From assembly GCA_036346355.1 (NCBI GenBank), contig CM070585.1, forward strand, positions 6,897,001-6,961,000: a DNA stretch of 64,000 nucleotides, given 5' to 3'. The notes under the pieces are model-generated. The model was not told the origin of the DNA and did no database searches. It worked only from the letters and a program-made list of their open reading frames with translations. Of the stretch, positions 9,344 through 21,300 are shown piece after piece. This DNA is from Rhipidocladum racemiflorum (lineage: Eukaryota > Streptophyta > Magnoliopsida > Poales > Poaceae). The first letter of the stretch is position 1; every line of letters starts with the position of its first letter. Position numbers and translations under genes: made by a program.

Positions 9344-11978
9344 TCAAGTAAGAAGACACAATATTTCAAACAAGGAGGGCGAGCACTCGGCATCAAGGTC
9401 CACATCGAAGTCGTAATTCTAGATTCTCTAACAAGGCTTGCGATGCACCGGACACCTCTTCGAGGAGCGTTGGCCTTGTCTTCATCACAGGCAAAACCTT
9501 CTTTCACACGGCTTCGAGGTCAACTCTCGGATAATGAGACTTGACCACCGCCAATGCCTGGTTCGCACTCATTGCCGCGGACTCCTTGGCGTAAGCTCGA
9601 TCTGTCGGCTCCTCCGAGAGAAGCGAACAAGATCGTCCCCCTGGCCCGGCTTGACTCCTTCAATACGCGAAGGTGCAGGATCGGCTCGCAGCGACGCGCA
9701 GTCGATCCGCCTGTTCGGCGGCCATCTTCTCGTTGCACTCTGCAACAAAGTCAAACGGCCATCAAGAGCACACCCGACGCCAAGTATGTTCAACCCAAGT
9801 CAAAGAAATTTACCCTTCGGCTCCACCGCATCCTTTCCAAGCCGACTCGAGCTTCGAGGCCGTAGTTCTCTGAAGCCTCGATCGGGCCCTCGGCTCGACA
9901 GCAGTCGAGTCGCTCAAACACGAGTGTCATCATCCTCTCCAACCATCCAAAAGGCATCCAAACCGAATCCAGGGAGAATCTCACCTTCGAGCATATGCTC
10001 AAGCTTCGTCTTCTCCTCCGGATCGTCATACACACTCGCCTCAAGCCCGTGGACCTCTTTCCATCTGTCGCGCTGATCTCATTGAGCTTGTCCTGCATCG
10101 CTTCTCGCTCCTTGAGCTTCGGGAGCACCTTCCGAAAAACGCGACCTTTGCTCCGAGCGCTCCCCATGTCCTAGGTAACAGGCGTAACCTCGAGGAGAAG
10201 TCAAGAGCAATGATTGAAGACAAGAAACTCACCTGACGAAGCGTGCTACACTGACGGTGAGCTCATAAAGCTCCGTCCGAGCCGCTCTCACCATCTCGTC
10301 GTCCTCTTCCATACCTTTCCATCGGAACCCCCTTCCCACCATACGGTCCGATTCGGGGGCTTTGGCAGAGGACCGAGCGGCGGTGGCTCTCGAGGCACTT
10401 CCTCCAGTCCGGGAGACGGTGCCAGGTCGATCTCGTCGGCGGACGGACCACCGGACGGTTCGACCGTTGGGCCGCCGGCGCCCGGTGGCGACGCCCCGGC
10501 GAGCGGCGACGGCGACGAGCCGATGCGGCGGGGCTCCCTTGGGAAGCCCGCTGGGCTCCTTTTCAGAGACTCCTCCACCGGACGCCCATAGCAGAGTCCT
10601 GAATCAAGAAAAAGGAAGACACCTCGGCCTGACAGTAACAAAAGACAAGGATCGCCCAAAAGAATACCTTTTGGATTTCTGAATTTCATCCTGTGTCTCA
10701 TCCGAGACCCAAGACCACTCGGAGGGAAGTTAGCGCTGTGGCCGGGCTGCCCTGGGACAGGTCGTGGCTCAGCCGTGATCCGGTGCATCGGAGGTCGAAG
10801 GCCCGGTGACGAAAGACCGCGACCTCCTCCTCCGCCGATTCCCTGCCACTCGTCGACCGAGGTGTCGACCACTCGCCGCTGAGCATGTTTCAGCCGAGAG
10901 AGGCCGACGACCGAGCGTCGAGAGAGGAAGGACGCTGCTCTGAAAAAGGAACGATCGCACCCTGTTTGAATCACACATCGATCAAAGAAATCATGGAACA
11001 GCTTTTGAGAGAATAGTGCACTCACAGGAGGAGGCCTTGCCGTCAAAAATTATGAGGGCAGCCCTTGTTGGTGATCATCGTGCCAGGCACGAAGAGATCA
11101 ACTACGTCTTGCCGGCGCCTCCATCGACAAGGACGCATCCGCTTCCCGAGTGGGGTCCAGAGGCCCGCTGTACCGAACCCCAAATGGACTCTCTCCTTTA
11201 AGGGCTGCACACGGCGCTTCACAAAGCCGATCGCGATCCGGGACCCGTCGACCCTCGGTTCTTCGATCGTCAATCAATGCCGGCTCGGGATTTGGGCCAA
11301 ACCGCCTCCATCCGGCGTCGCTCGAGATCGGAAAGCTTTAGGAGCGCGGCGAAGAGGCGAGGAAAGGGTGAACATTGGCACAATAGAACCACTCCCGCCT
11401 CCAACCTTTGAGGGAGGTCTTGAGGGGAACGACAAAATACTGCTTCTTCGAGCCCTCCCGCAGCTGGAGTCCGGTGCCCCCAACGACGCTGGGAGCGGCC
11501 CGGTTCGGATGAGGCTTCAGCAAGAAGAAGGAGCGTAACAAGTCCAAATGAGGACGTATCCCAAGATACGCCTCGCAAAGCTGAACGAAGATAGCAATGT
11601 GAAGAATCGAGTTGGGGTTCAAATTGATCAACTCGATTTCGTAAAAGTGGAGGAGCCCCCGGAAGAAGGCGCTCCCAGGAATGCTAAATCCTCGCCAGAA
11701 GAAGGACTCGAACACCACAATCTCATTCTCCAGAGGTGTGGGGTAAGGGTCACCTGCGGCGGGGCGGGCGGAGATCAACTCCAATGCGGAGGAGGGGCCG
11801 GCGACCGATCCCTCCAAGCGGGACGTCGTGGTGATGGAGGTCTCCCACCCCTTGATCGCGAGTCGGTCCTACCTCCCGACGACGAGGATCCCGAAGAGGA
11901 AGACATCTCTGTGAAGGAGACTGGAAGGAGGAACCGTCGGGGCCTTGGGCGCGAAATTAGAAACCCTAAGTTGCCCAA
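9344..11978 (-). pseudogene. Large antisense ORF, 'gypsy-type transposon' domain
   Basis: The minus strand starts MGNLGFLISRPRPRR, with a Ser/Gly-rich stretch after Met 25 that may be the true start. It frameshifts near 11800 into a conserved segment: VVFESFFWRGFSIPG, FFRGLLHFYEIELINLN and LCEAYLGIRPHLDL. This is the plant domain called putative gypsy-type transposon (Pfam Transposase_28, from memory). It continues through low-complexity text (11046-10288), a Lys/Glu-rich helical part (RKVLPKLKEREAMQDKLNE near 10120) and a terminal DVDLDAECSPSLFEIL ending in TGA at 9344-9346. At least four frame changes make it a pseudogene. The function of this protein family is not known to me. Being antisense, it needs its own promoter, and a TATA-like box lies about 75-80 bp upstream. 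Confidence 0.65.
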
Positions 11979-12051
11979 ACCGCCAGAAAGAGGCTCAAAG
12001 GTTTCTCAACGGTGGAGGGAAGGACAGAGGTACCTTCGCCTAGCAAGTTTT

Positions 12052-12065
12052 CCTCATTTATAAGG
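12052..12065 (-). promoter_or_regulatory. TATA-like box of large antisense ORF
   Basis: On the minus strand this reads CCTTATAAATGAGG, 74-87 bases before the Met at 11978. It shares TTATAAATGRG with the box before the small antisense ORF. Confidence 0.5.
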
Positions 12066-12119
12066 AGCAAGCCTTAATTTTCGCCTTACGGCGGGAAAGC
12101 AACGGCCTCGCTTTCGATC

Positions 12120-12890
12120 CTGGGCGGATCTAGGGCACGCCCCATCTTGGGCCGATAGCCGGGTTATGCGCAAAACGCGACCAGTGTCAAGTCTGGTTCG
12201 AAGTTTGGGATAAAGTGCGCCCCATGATGGGCTGAGCAGCGCCGCCACGGAAGTTTGGGGCCGGGCACTTTCCGAACATCCCAAGCGGTATGCCCCATAA
12301 TTTGGGGCCAATTGCTGGTCACCGCTTCTTAAGCGTGATTAGGTGCCGTCGAGGATTTTCACTAAATCGGTCTTGAGAATGCGCCCCATGAGGGCAGGCG
12401 ATCTTGGCGCCGTAAGCGGGCACATGCATTACTCGATGACCAAGGTATGCCCCATGAGGGTCGGTTGGGTCTCACAGCCAATCGCCGCACACCGCAAACG
12501 GGTGCGGTACCGCTTCGACCCCGAGCCAAAAAGACTACGAGACGCCCCATGAGGGCTACCGGCGACAAGCGGTTGCAGCGCAAGACCGTAAGCGGGCGCG
12601 GTACCACTCGACACGAGCCGAAAGACTACGATGCGCCCCATGAGGGCCACCGAGCGACAAGCCGGTTCTTGCGCAAGACCGTAAGCGGCGCGGGTACCAC
12701 TCGACCACGAGCCGAAAGACTACGATGCGCCCCATGAGGGCGGTAAGCGACAAGCGGCTGTCACGCGACCGTAGCGAGCGCGGTACCACTCGACCACGAG
12801 CCGAAGACTACTGATGCGCCTCATGAGGGCGGTACAGCGACAAGCGGTTGCCACGCCGTAAACGGGCGCGAGTACCACTCGGCCACAGCT
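12120..12890. repeat. Tandem array in 3' region of element B
   Basis: Units of about 91-92 bp are marked by GCCCCATGAGGG and a following GCGGTACCACTCGACC core. Clear starts lie near 12384, 12450, 12545, 12637, 12729 and 12820, and older, more diverged GCCCCAT units at about 12133, 12214 and 12291. The last four units are the most regular. 3' tandem arrays are known in Tat-group elements. Confidence 0.75.
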
Positions 12891-12984
12891 AACCAACCAC
12901 GGTGGCATCATACTACAAGTTCTTTATGATATTTTTCCCGCATAATCCTTATGACAGGATAAGAGACGGAAATCCGATCTTAAA

Positions 12985-12996
12985 GCACTTGGGGCT
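12985..12996 (+). other. Polypurine-like tract before 3' LTR of element B
   Basis: CACTTGGGGCT lies directly before the TGTGGG start of the 3' LTR. The purine run is short, so the assignment depends on position. Confidence 0.35.
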
Positions 12997-13565
12997 TGTG
13001 GGATGTTAGAGACAGGGTCCCGCAAGAGGGGCCTACACCGGCCCAGGCTTGACTCGGATTCGAAAGCCCAAAGCCCGAAGCACCACGACGGGCCGGAGGG
13101 TTTTCGACTTGTTCCCCAAGGCAACTCCTGATCCTTCGGGAAGCTTCGCCACGCCCGAACAACCCGCCAAGAACGAAGCATGCAGCCTGACACTGCCAGA
13201 GCCTGCGGATGCTGGAACCTGACAAGGCGGCAGGCGTGGGTCGGAGAAAGCATAACCACCTCTCCAAGACGTAGAGCGCGAGGGCGGATAAGGACAAGGC
13301 ACATGTCGGCCAGGCCACCATGTTCAGGGCCCGGTGGCGCCCATCTATCATGTACCCTTCCCCAGATATAAGGAGGAGGGAGAAACAAGAAAAGGAGGCT
13401 CACAAGATATCCAAGAACACAGGACTAGGGTATTATCTCCTCCGAGAGAGCCCGAACCTGTCTAAAAACAGATTGCCCTCGCACCCTGTGTTACCATCAA
13501 GCTCAGATCTCGCACAAATCCCCTAGAATCACAAATCTTATTGCCGGCGAAACCGATCGTCGACA
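12997..13565 (+). repeat. 3' LTR of element B
   Basis: 569 bp, partner of 2157-2732, followed by GTAAG that matches the base run before the 5' LTR. Substitutions and indels against the 5' copy are spread along the length, so the insertion or duplication is not recent. Confidence 0.8.
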
Positions 13566-13837
13566 GTAAGTCTCTTTTTCTCGTAGGAACTCATAGCGGA
13601 GGGCGGAGGCCCTGTGGAAGACGTTTCATCTCCACCTGAAGCGGGTTCTTAGAGAGTCCTGATCCATCTAGAAGATCAGAAAAATTCCCAGATTTTCCTC
13701 AATTCCTCCTTGTTCATTGTCCTTGAAGAGAGCTTCCAAGGGATCCTTAAACATGAAATACGAGAAAATAGACTCTTCATGTCCATCTTAGGGTTCAGCC
13801 TCTATAGCTGTGGTGATCCATATAATTAACCCCAGAT
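13566..13837 (+). repeat. Original 3' flank of element B (duplicated at 2733)
   Basis: Near-identical to 2733-3004. It begins with the target duplication and continues into unique sequence after CCCCAGAT, so this is probably the source copy. It may belong to whatever host repeat lay under the insertion. Confidence 0.65.
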
Positions 13838-15920
13838 AATGATTGTAGTTTCATCATTAATATCGAGTTAATTACACTGATTTGGGCATATTAGCTAATA
13901 AAACATCAAGCGGGCCCGACATTTTATCAGTTAATATATCGAATTTAGAGTGTTGTAACAGAAACAATAATTAGAGACTAGAATAGGAACTTTATTACAT
14001 TCCATTGCCACGCAGGCTACATATTCAATACTTTAATTATGCATATGATCCAAATACAACAAAAATATATTTCATAGATATTAATTACCCAAAAGCTGTC
14101 AACAGCTAATGCACTTCATTGGAGTTTATACCTCGATCAGATGCTTGCCCATCAGATCCAATATCTAACAATGGGAAAGTCATAAACAGTGAGTACAAAA
14201 ATGTACTCGGCAAGCGTTAATAACAAAATACTATTTATATGAATTTTATCATCCGGAACACTCACCCGTTCCATTCCTTAATCCATACCTCAAAACCAAT
14301 TATCCAAAAATAAGCTTTATTAAGAAAATCTTGAGTTTCGATTTTTGTTTGTAAAATTTCTACTAGCACTCGTATACAAGAGCCTTCAGTCCAGGAGACA
14401 GGCATAGATTAATGATTTTATACCATGCGCAGGTTTTGTTTCACTTTACCCATAGCAAACTCAACCGCAATTGAGAACCCAGAATGTTTATCACTACTTT
14501 GGAATTTAATCTCCAAACATAGCTACTTATACCGATTCGACGGCACGGAGACCTGGGTTAGCCAGTTGTACGTCGTCACAAAATCAGAAATACTCATAAT
14601 CCTGATCAGTTACCAGTTGCGCTTCAATCAGTACGACGATTGCTAATATTAGTAAATTCTTAATTTCATTATCTGATCGAGTTCATTTCCCTTTTACTTG
14701 GTTTATTTTGTTTCCTTAAATAATTAGAACATTGCCAATTCGATTTATGGTTGATTTATTAAGTAATTCACGGAATCTGACTCTTTTCTGAATTATAGTA
14801 GGCTATACTCACTTACTTAGCTTTATTTTCTTAATCATTAAGATTTGATCACAAGCTTACTCAATCCATCGTGCTATTTGTCTATTTAATTGAAAAGGGG
14901 TTCCTAGTATCATTTACTTCCTGTGGGCATACACCTCTTTACCCTATTTAAACTGTTAACAACAATGTTATAGTTATTATTTGGATGTCTTGATTTACCT
15001 CAATTTTCTAAGTTATTAACCATGTTGCCATTATCATTATTTTTATTCTTATTTCTTTACTTATCATCATCATTATCATTATTTTATTATCTTCTTTTCT
15101 TTCCTTTTTCTCAACCAATCCATACTTATTATTTTGTTGACTAGATTTAATTTGATACATATATGTTGTTTATTTAAATTCGGCATATATATATATTAAT
15201 TTGTCGCATTTTGACTTGGCATGTTTTAATTCTGAACATTACAGTTTGCAGTACTTTAAGTTGGTGTATTCTATTTTAGCATATTGCAATTTGGCGTATT
15301 TTAATTTGATGCATCGGCCTAGTTACGATTATCCGATTTTATTCATTATAATAACTAATGACAATGTTAAAATTTTCCAATAGGTCTTCTACCTAACTTA
15401 GCTTTTATTTTGATTTCTGCTAAATGCATACTGTATTTATCCATATGGATTGATCTACATTGCAAATTAATTTGGCCAATTTTTCTTACCCATTTAAAGT
15501 ATTATTTTTCCTAGTTGACTTATTGTGGTGACTAATAACATTATTTACTTTATTTACTCGATTGCAGATCAGCGGTCCAATTAAAATTAATTTCTAAAAT
15601 TACATAAATACCATACTTAGTGGCAAATAAGTTTTTGTATATTTTAAAGTGCCCACCGTGCTCTTTTTATTATTTTAAGATTTATTAGATTTGTTTTGCG
15701 ATTTTAAAGCTTAATTCGATTTTATACGGTCGTGCTTTAACTGAATGTTCGACCGACTAAAATTAGTGTTTTCAATAGATTTTAGCTATTTTGATTAATT
15801 TTGAAGGTTTACCAGAGACATATATTTATTATTTTAGCTGATCTACTATGATTTAAATTTTCTTATTTTTCTCTTTTCTTCTCCCTTCTTTTATTTTTAT
15901 TTTTCTTCCTTTTCTTTTTC
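13838..15920. other. AT-rich, decayed LTR-like sequence
   Basis: No coding frame. Near 14190 there is GTGAGTACAAAAATGTACTC, which resembles the GTGAGTACAAACGTACTC in the Tekay LTR at 33480. The surrounding order of an AT-rich 'tttatta' block followed by this motif is similar, so a decayed minus-oriented gypsy LTR of another family is likely. From 14650 to 15920 the sequence is strongly AT-rich and pyrimidine-rich with no structure I can name. Confidence 0.35.
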
Positions 15921-16984
15921 TACTTGCGGTTCTTATCCTCCCCAATCATTCCCTTCACTCTCTCTCCCCTTGCTCTCCCGATCTGGCCGGCCTCCTCCAT
16001 TGGGCAGTGCCGTCTGCCTCCACCGGCCGCCGCCGCCTACCGCCGTCGCCGCCTGGGTCTCCCCCCTCGTCGGGCCTCTCCCCAGCCTCTAGGCTCCAGG
16101 GCGGCCCCACCTGCTTTGGCCTCCCACTCCACCTAGCGCCTCCCTCGGCTCGCCCTTGCGCCGACGCCGCCGTCTACTCTCCCCCCGCCGATTCGACACC
16201 ACCAGCTCTGCATGTGCTTGTAGGGGTTCTCTTGGGATTCACTAGAGAGGGATTTTGTTTACTTAACGAAATGAGTCCATTTTTGAACTCATATACTTCC
16301 GCCTCGATTCTTGCAGAGGGGAGGGGTGACTCTGATGTTTTGGCATCGACTACTGATAATTGGAAAGGATCTTGGTTTCTAGGTCCATGGCTGAGGGGAG
16401 AAAAGGATTGCAGCTAGATCCTTCATCCATGTTTACAAGGAAAACTGCTACTGTGATATTGAACATCCCCAACAACCGAGTTATTTTAACCTTGCATCTC
16501 ACCAACTGTAATACGAGGAGCACTAGGTTCAGTTAATTAGCTTTTAATCTGCATTCGAATCCTTGCAGCTTTGGTAGCTGGATTGCCATTGGCAGGAAAT
16601 CCTGCCTGCTGAGTCTTTTCCCGTTCTCTTTCTGTTTTTCCTGCATCGTTCAATGCCTTTTGAATTTTGTTGTGCTTGTTTCCCCTATACGAAGATTTTT
16701 CTTATTTTGTTTCTAGAAGCACAGAATTGTCATAGTATTCTAGGAATACAAAAGAAATAGATTCCATTGATTTTGGAACTAAATATGGCCCTATAAATTG
16801 TCAGAGCATGAATGAGTAGCAGCATTTAGGTTGGGCCTATAAATTGTCAGAGCAGGAATGAGTAGCAGCATTTAGGTTGGGCTACAAATTACATATCATT
16901 ATTTTCTTGACCTACAAAAACTATGTTCAGTTCGGGTCCTCAGTCATTTCTTCTTCTTTTTTTTGTTTGTTACCTACTTTCTTT
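15921..16984 (+). other. GC-rich block and flank, possible first exon
   Basis: A pyrimidine-rich lead (CTCTCTCCCC) is followed by a Pro/Ser/Ala-rich open frame from 16007 to 16417. It has no recognisable domain and could be the 5' exon of a host gene or a retroelement leader. Sequence after 16560 is ordinary intergenic or intronic. The copia element interrupts the stretch at 16984, and the uninterrupted flank continues at 23656. Confidence 0.25.
16791..16882. repeat. 46 bp tandem duplication
   Basis: Two adjacent copies of a 46 bp unit starting CTATAAATTGTCAGAGCA differ at one position (ATG/AGG). The near identity indicates a recent slip or repair event. Confidence 0.85.
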
Positions 16985-17466
16985 TGTTAGAGTAATTTCT
17001 AAGTGCTAAGTCTTCTAGCCTAAGTCATGATCACTAGTAATGCGGAATAAGATCATTAGGACTAACCCGGAGAAGTAGATGATGCCATTAGTCGTTCTTG
17101 TTGCTGGTGTAGAAGAAACAGTAGAGGTTCACCGTGATCCTCACGGTGGCGATGAAGATGAAGTAGTCACTGTGGTCCTCTCCTTGTCCTAATGGAGAGG
17201 ATGTGAGCACCGAGAGTTCTTCACGGTGGTGGTGTTGATCTTCGTTAGCCTCAGTGCCAGGAACCCTAATCGGAAGGGGTGTTTGGAAGTAGCAGACTCG
17301 TGAACACCGAAAAACCAAAACCCGAGTGCCGGCTCCTTCCCATTTTATATGGCATTAGCTACGGGACCAAACCAAATAGATCGTTGATGCGTTCCCGATT
17401 AACACGCGAGTAGTGGGTCAAACCCTAAAATCTCGGATCGGCAGTTAGCCGAGATCATATCCAACA
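16985..17466 (-). repeat. 3' LTR of copia element C
   Basis: 482 bp, identical by eye to 23174-23655 except GCATTAGC against GCGTTAGC near 17352. The minus strand carries a TATA-like ATATAAAATGGG near 17340. Confidence 0.92.
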
Positions 17467-17479
17467 TTCTCCCACTTGA
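17467..17479 (-). other. Polypurine tract of copia element C
   Basis: On the minus strand CAAGTGGGAGAA directly precedes the TGTTGGATATG start of the 3' LTR, the usual place for second-strand priming. Confidence 0.75.
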
Positions 17480-17660
17480 TCGTAAAGCTAACATCATGAG
17501 TCCATACTCAATAGAACAGCACACCAAAATAAAGTATTACAACGGCTAATAAAAGCACCGCTGAAACCCAGTATCTATAGTGCACTATTCCATCTCAATG
17601 GAATAATTACTTATTCTTAATGGGAGTCTGGTTTTGTTCTTATGGTCCTTATTTCCAGAA

Positions 17661-18372
17661 TCAGAGGCTTTCCAATAAACCCATGCCGGCAACATGCTCT
17701 CGAAAGAGACTGGGTGGTAAGCCTTTAGTGAGCGGATCCGCAAGCATAGACTTAGTACTTATATGCTTGACATCAATTGTCTGATCCTGGATTCTATCTT
17801 TCACAACATGATACTTAATGTCAATGTGTTTGGCAGCACAACTTGACTTGTTGTTACTTGAATAGAAAAGCTGTGACCTTATTATCGCGATAATCTTTGT
17901 TAGTGGTTTAGATATCACAACCACTCTTAATCAGGAATAAAGTTCTTAAGCCATACAAATTTGCCCAAGAGCCTCATAACATGCCACAAACTCGGCTGCA
18001 TCGTCGATGACGCGATGAGGATTGTTTGGAGCTTTTCCACGAAACAGCTCCTCCCGCAAATGTGAAGATATACCCTGATGTGGATTTCTTAGTATCTACA
18101 CAACCTGCAAAGTCAGCGTCTGAATAACCCACAACCTCAAGGTTATCAGACTTCTTATATGTGAGCATGTAGTGCTTAGTGCCTTGCAAATAACGCAAGA
18201 CTTTCTTAATGGCTTTCCAGTGATCCAACCCTGGATTTGATTGATATCTACCAAGCATCCCGGTTACGAATGCTAAATCAGGGTGAGTACAAACTTGAGC
18301 ATACATAATGCTTCCGACAGCTGAAGCGTAAGGAATCCCCTTCATCTGATCAGTTTCTAATTGATTCCTTGG
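17661..18372 (-). pseudogene. RNase H end of copia C, detached from Pol
   Basis: After the stop at 18376 the same frame resumes with MKGIPYASAVGSIMYAQVCT and runs through YSDADFAGCVDTKKSTSGY, the copia RNase H region with its catalytic Asp. It then shifts frame near 18000 (SSKQSSSRHRRC). The last part (HIDIKYHVVKDRI, ADPLTKGLPPSLFREHV) is in another frame from about 17924 to 17661. One nonsense change and one or two indels therefore remove RNase H from the polyprotein. Confidence 0.8.
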
Positions 18373-18375
18373 ACA

Positions 18376-21300
18376 TTAAAATGTTCCAAAATTATCGCCC
18401 TTAACAATAGGAGCAGGCGTGGCAGAGCAGTTATGCATATTATATCTCTTAAGCACTCTGTCAATGTATGCCTTTTGGGATAGACCTAATATCCCTTTGG
18501 ACCTATCTCGGTGAATCTCAATGCCCAAAACATAAGAGGCATCACCAAGATCCTTCATGTCAAAATTAGCTGAAAGAAATCTTTTGGTCTCATACAGCAT
18601 ATCCATATCGCTACTAGCCAACAAGATATCATCCACATAAAGCACTAAGATAGTGAATTTACTCCCCTTAATCTTAATGTATATACAATTGTCCACATCA
18701 TTTTCTTTGAAACCGAAATTTCTTATGGTCTCATCGAACTTAAGATACCATTGTCTAGACGCCTGCTTTAGTCCATAGATGGATTTCTTAAGTCTGCATC
18801 CCATATGTTCCTTGCCTTCCACGACAAAACCTTCCGGTTGAGCCATGAAAACATCCTCATGCAAGTCACCATTAAGGAATACAGTTTTGACATCCATCTG
18901 ATGTAGCTCTAAATCATAATGAGCAACAAGCGCCATGACAATTCTTAGCGAATCTTTCTTCGAGACGGGAGAGAAAGTGTCAATATAATCTATCCCTTCT
19001 CTTTGTGTAAACCCTTTTGCTACAAGCCTTGCCTTGAACCTTTCGACATTTCCTTTAGAGTCATGCTTAGTTTTGTAGACCCATCGACAGCCTACTGTTT
19101 TGACTCCATCAGGAATTTCTACTAGATCCCAGACGTCATTAATGCTCATAGACTTTATTTCATCCTGCATGGCCTCAAGCCACTTGGATGAATTCTTAGT
19201 CGTCATAGCCTCCTTAAATGATGTAGGATCATCCACCTTCCCTATGTCACATACATCTTCATTCATGTATACAACATAATCATTAGGGTTGGCTGATCTT
19301 CTTTCCCGCTGTGATCTCCTTAGTGGTTCATTAGCTATCACAGAAGGCAATTGAGGCTCGTCGTTAGGTGCTGTACTGTTGAAATCTGAATTCTCAGATG
19401 GGGGCTCAACTCCAGGATTCTCAGCTGGAGGAATAACTGTATGAGGTACAGGAACAATATTCTCTTGGATTATCGGCAGAGGTACATAAGTCCGAACCTT
19501 CTCAAGATCTATTTTCCTAGCCTCTGAGCTCCCACTGATTTCATCATTCTCTAAGAATATAGCATGGCGGGTTTCCACAAACTTAGTGATATGATTTGGA
19601 CAATAAAATCGATACCCCTTAGACCTTTCAGGATATCCAATAAAATGGCAACTTATTGTCTTAGGATCCAATTTTCCAAGATGTGGATTAAAGACTTTAG
19701 CTTCAGCAGGACAACCCCACACACGCAAATACTTTAAACTTGGTTTCCTTCCAGTCCACAATTCATAAGGGGTTTTAGGGACTGATTTACTGGGAACCCG
19801 GCTTAATATGTGTGCGGCTGTCTTTAATGCTTCCATCCACAGACTAACCGGTAAACTGGAGTAACTCATCATGCTACGCACCATATCCATAAGGGTGCGA
19901 TTGCGCCTTTCAGCTACTCCATTTTGCTGAGGTTCACCAGGTGTGGAATATTGTGCTATTATGCCATTTTCTGAAAGAAATTTAGCAAATGGACCAGGAA
20001 TCTGTCCATAAGGAGCATGTCTCCCATAATATTCTCCTCCACGATCTAATCTCACTACTTTGATCTTTAAGTTGAGCTGATTTTCTACTTCAGCCTTAAA
20101 GATTTTGAATTTATCGAGTGATTCAGATCGATCACGAATGGGGAAAATATAACCATAACGGGATAAGTCGTCAGTGAACGTGATAAAGGAGTTATACCCA
20201 TCAACTGAAGTCACAGGAAAAGGTCCACATATGTCAGTGTGGATTAATTCTAAAATTCCTGTGCTTCGTGTGGCTCCTTTCTTAATCTGTTTTACATATT
20301 TCCCTTTAATGCAATCAATACAATGATCTGAGTCAGAGAAGTCAAGGGGTTGGAGTATCTCTTCCTTAATGAGATGCTCCATTCTCCCCTTCGAAATGTG
20401 GCCTAAACGACAATGCCACAATTTCGATGAAGTCTCATCACCTAGACTTCTCTTTCGCTTATTGGTGGCATCACACACATTCATTGATACAAGAAATTCA
20501 GAGAGATGAAGCATATAGAGTTTGTCTCGTCGAGTTGCGAGACCAACATTATTAGAATTAAGGTTTACAATGCATTTATTGTTCCCAAAGATACAAGTGT
20601 ATCCATCATCATCTAATAAAGAAACTGAAATGAGGTTTCTCCTTATACTAGGAACATAAACGACATTATTCAAAAGAAGGGTGAAGCCACTATCTAATAT
20701 TAATGATAGTGTGCCAACGGCTTCAACTTCAGCCTTCTTTCCATCAGCAACTCTAAGGCTTCGCTCCCCCTTTCTTACCGTCTTCACGGTAAGGAATCCC
20801 TGCAATGAATTGGAAACGTGCACAGTGGCACCTAAGTCAATCCACCAGGTATTAGGGGACAAATCAGCATAAAGGGTTTCATCAATAAAGGAAATTTCAT
20901 CATTACCCTTTTTAGCAAGCCATTTCATAAAGCCCGCACAATCTTTCTGAACATGCCCACTGGTTTTGCAAAAACGACAGATGGGCCCATCAGAAGTAGA
21001 TGTAGCAGTGGCTTTCTCCTTTTGCTTTGGCTTGCTTGACTCAGCCTTAGGGGAGAAGTGCAGCTTCTTTTTGGACTTAGCCTCCCCTTGAAATTTCCTC
21101 TTTCCATGGCCAACATGGAAAACTTGGTCCTTTCTTTCAGCTTTAACCCTCTCTTCTTCTTGGACACACATAGCAATCAACTCGCTCATGGTCCACTGCT
21201 CCTTCTGGGTATTATAATTAATTTTGAATGCATTATACTCAGGAGGGAGAGAGGTCATAATAAAATGGACCAAGAACCCATCAGAAATGGCCATATCCAT

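Larger units (their letters stand above)
2157..13565 (+). mobile_element. Tat-lineage Ty3/gypsy retrotransposon (element B)
   Basis: The element is bounded by LTRs starting TGTGGGATG and ending CGTCGACA. It is flanked by GTAAG at 2152-2156 and 13566-13570, which reads as a 5 bp target duplication. The plus strand carries gag, protease, RT, two successive RNase H-like domains and integrase, ending at 7865. About 5 kb of 3' sequence holds two minus-strand ORFs and a tandem array. The DGGS protease, the second RNase H and the antisense ORF are hallmarks of the Tat group as I know it. The internal region just after the 5' LTR is abnormal: 272 bp of 3' flank is copied there, and the PBS and start of gag are missing. 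Many frameshifts and LTR differences mark it as old and inactive. Confidence 0.85.
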
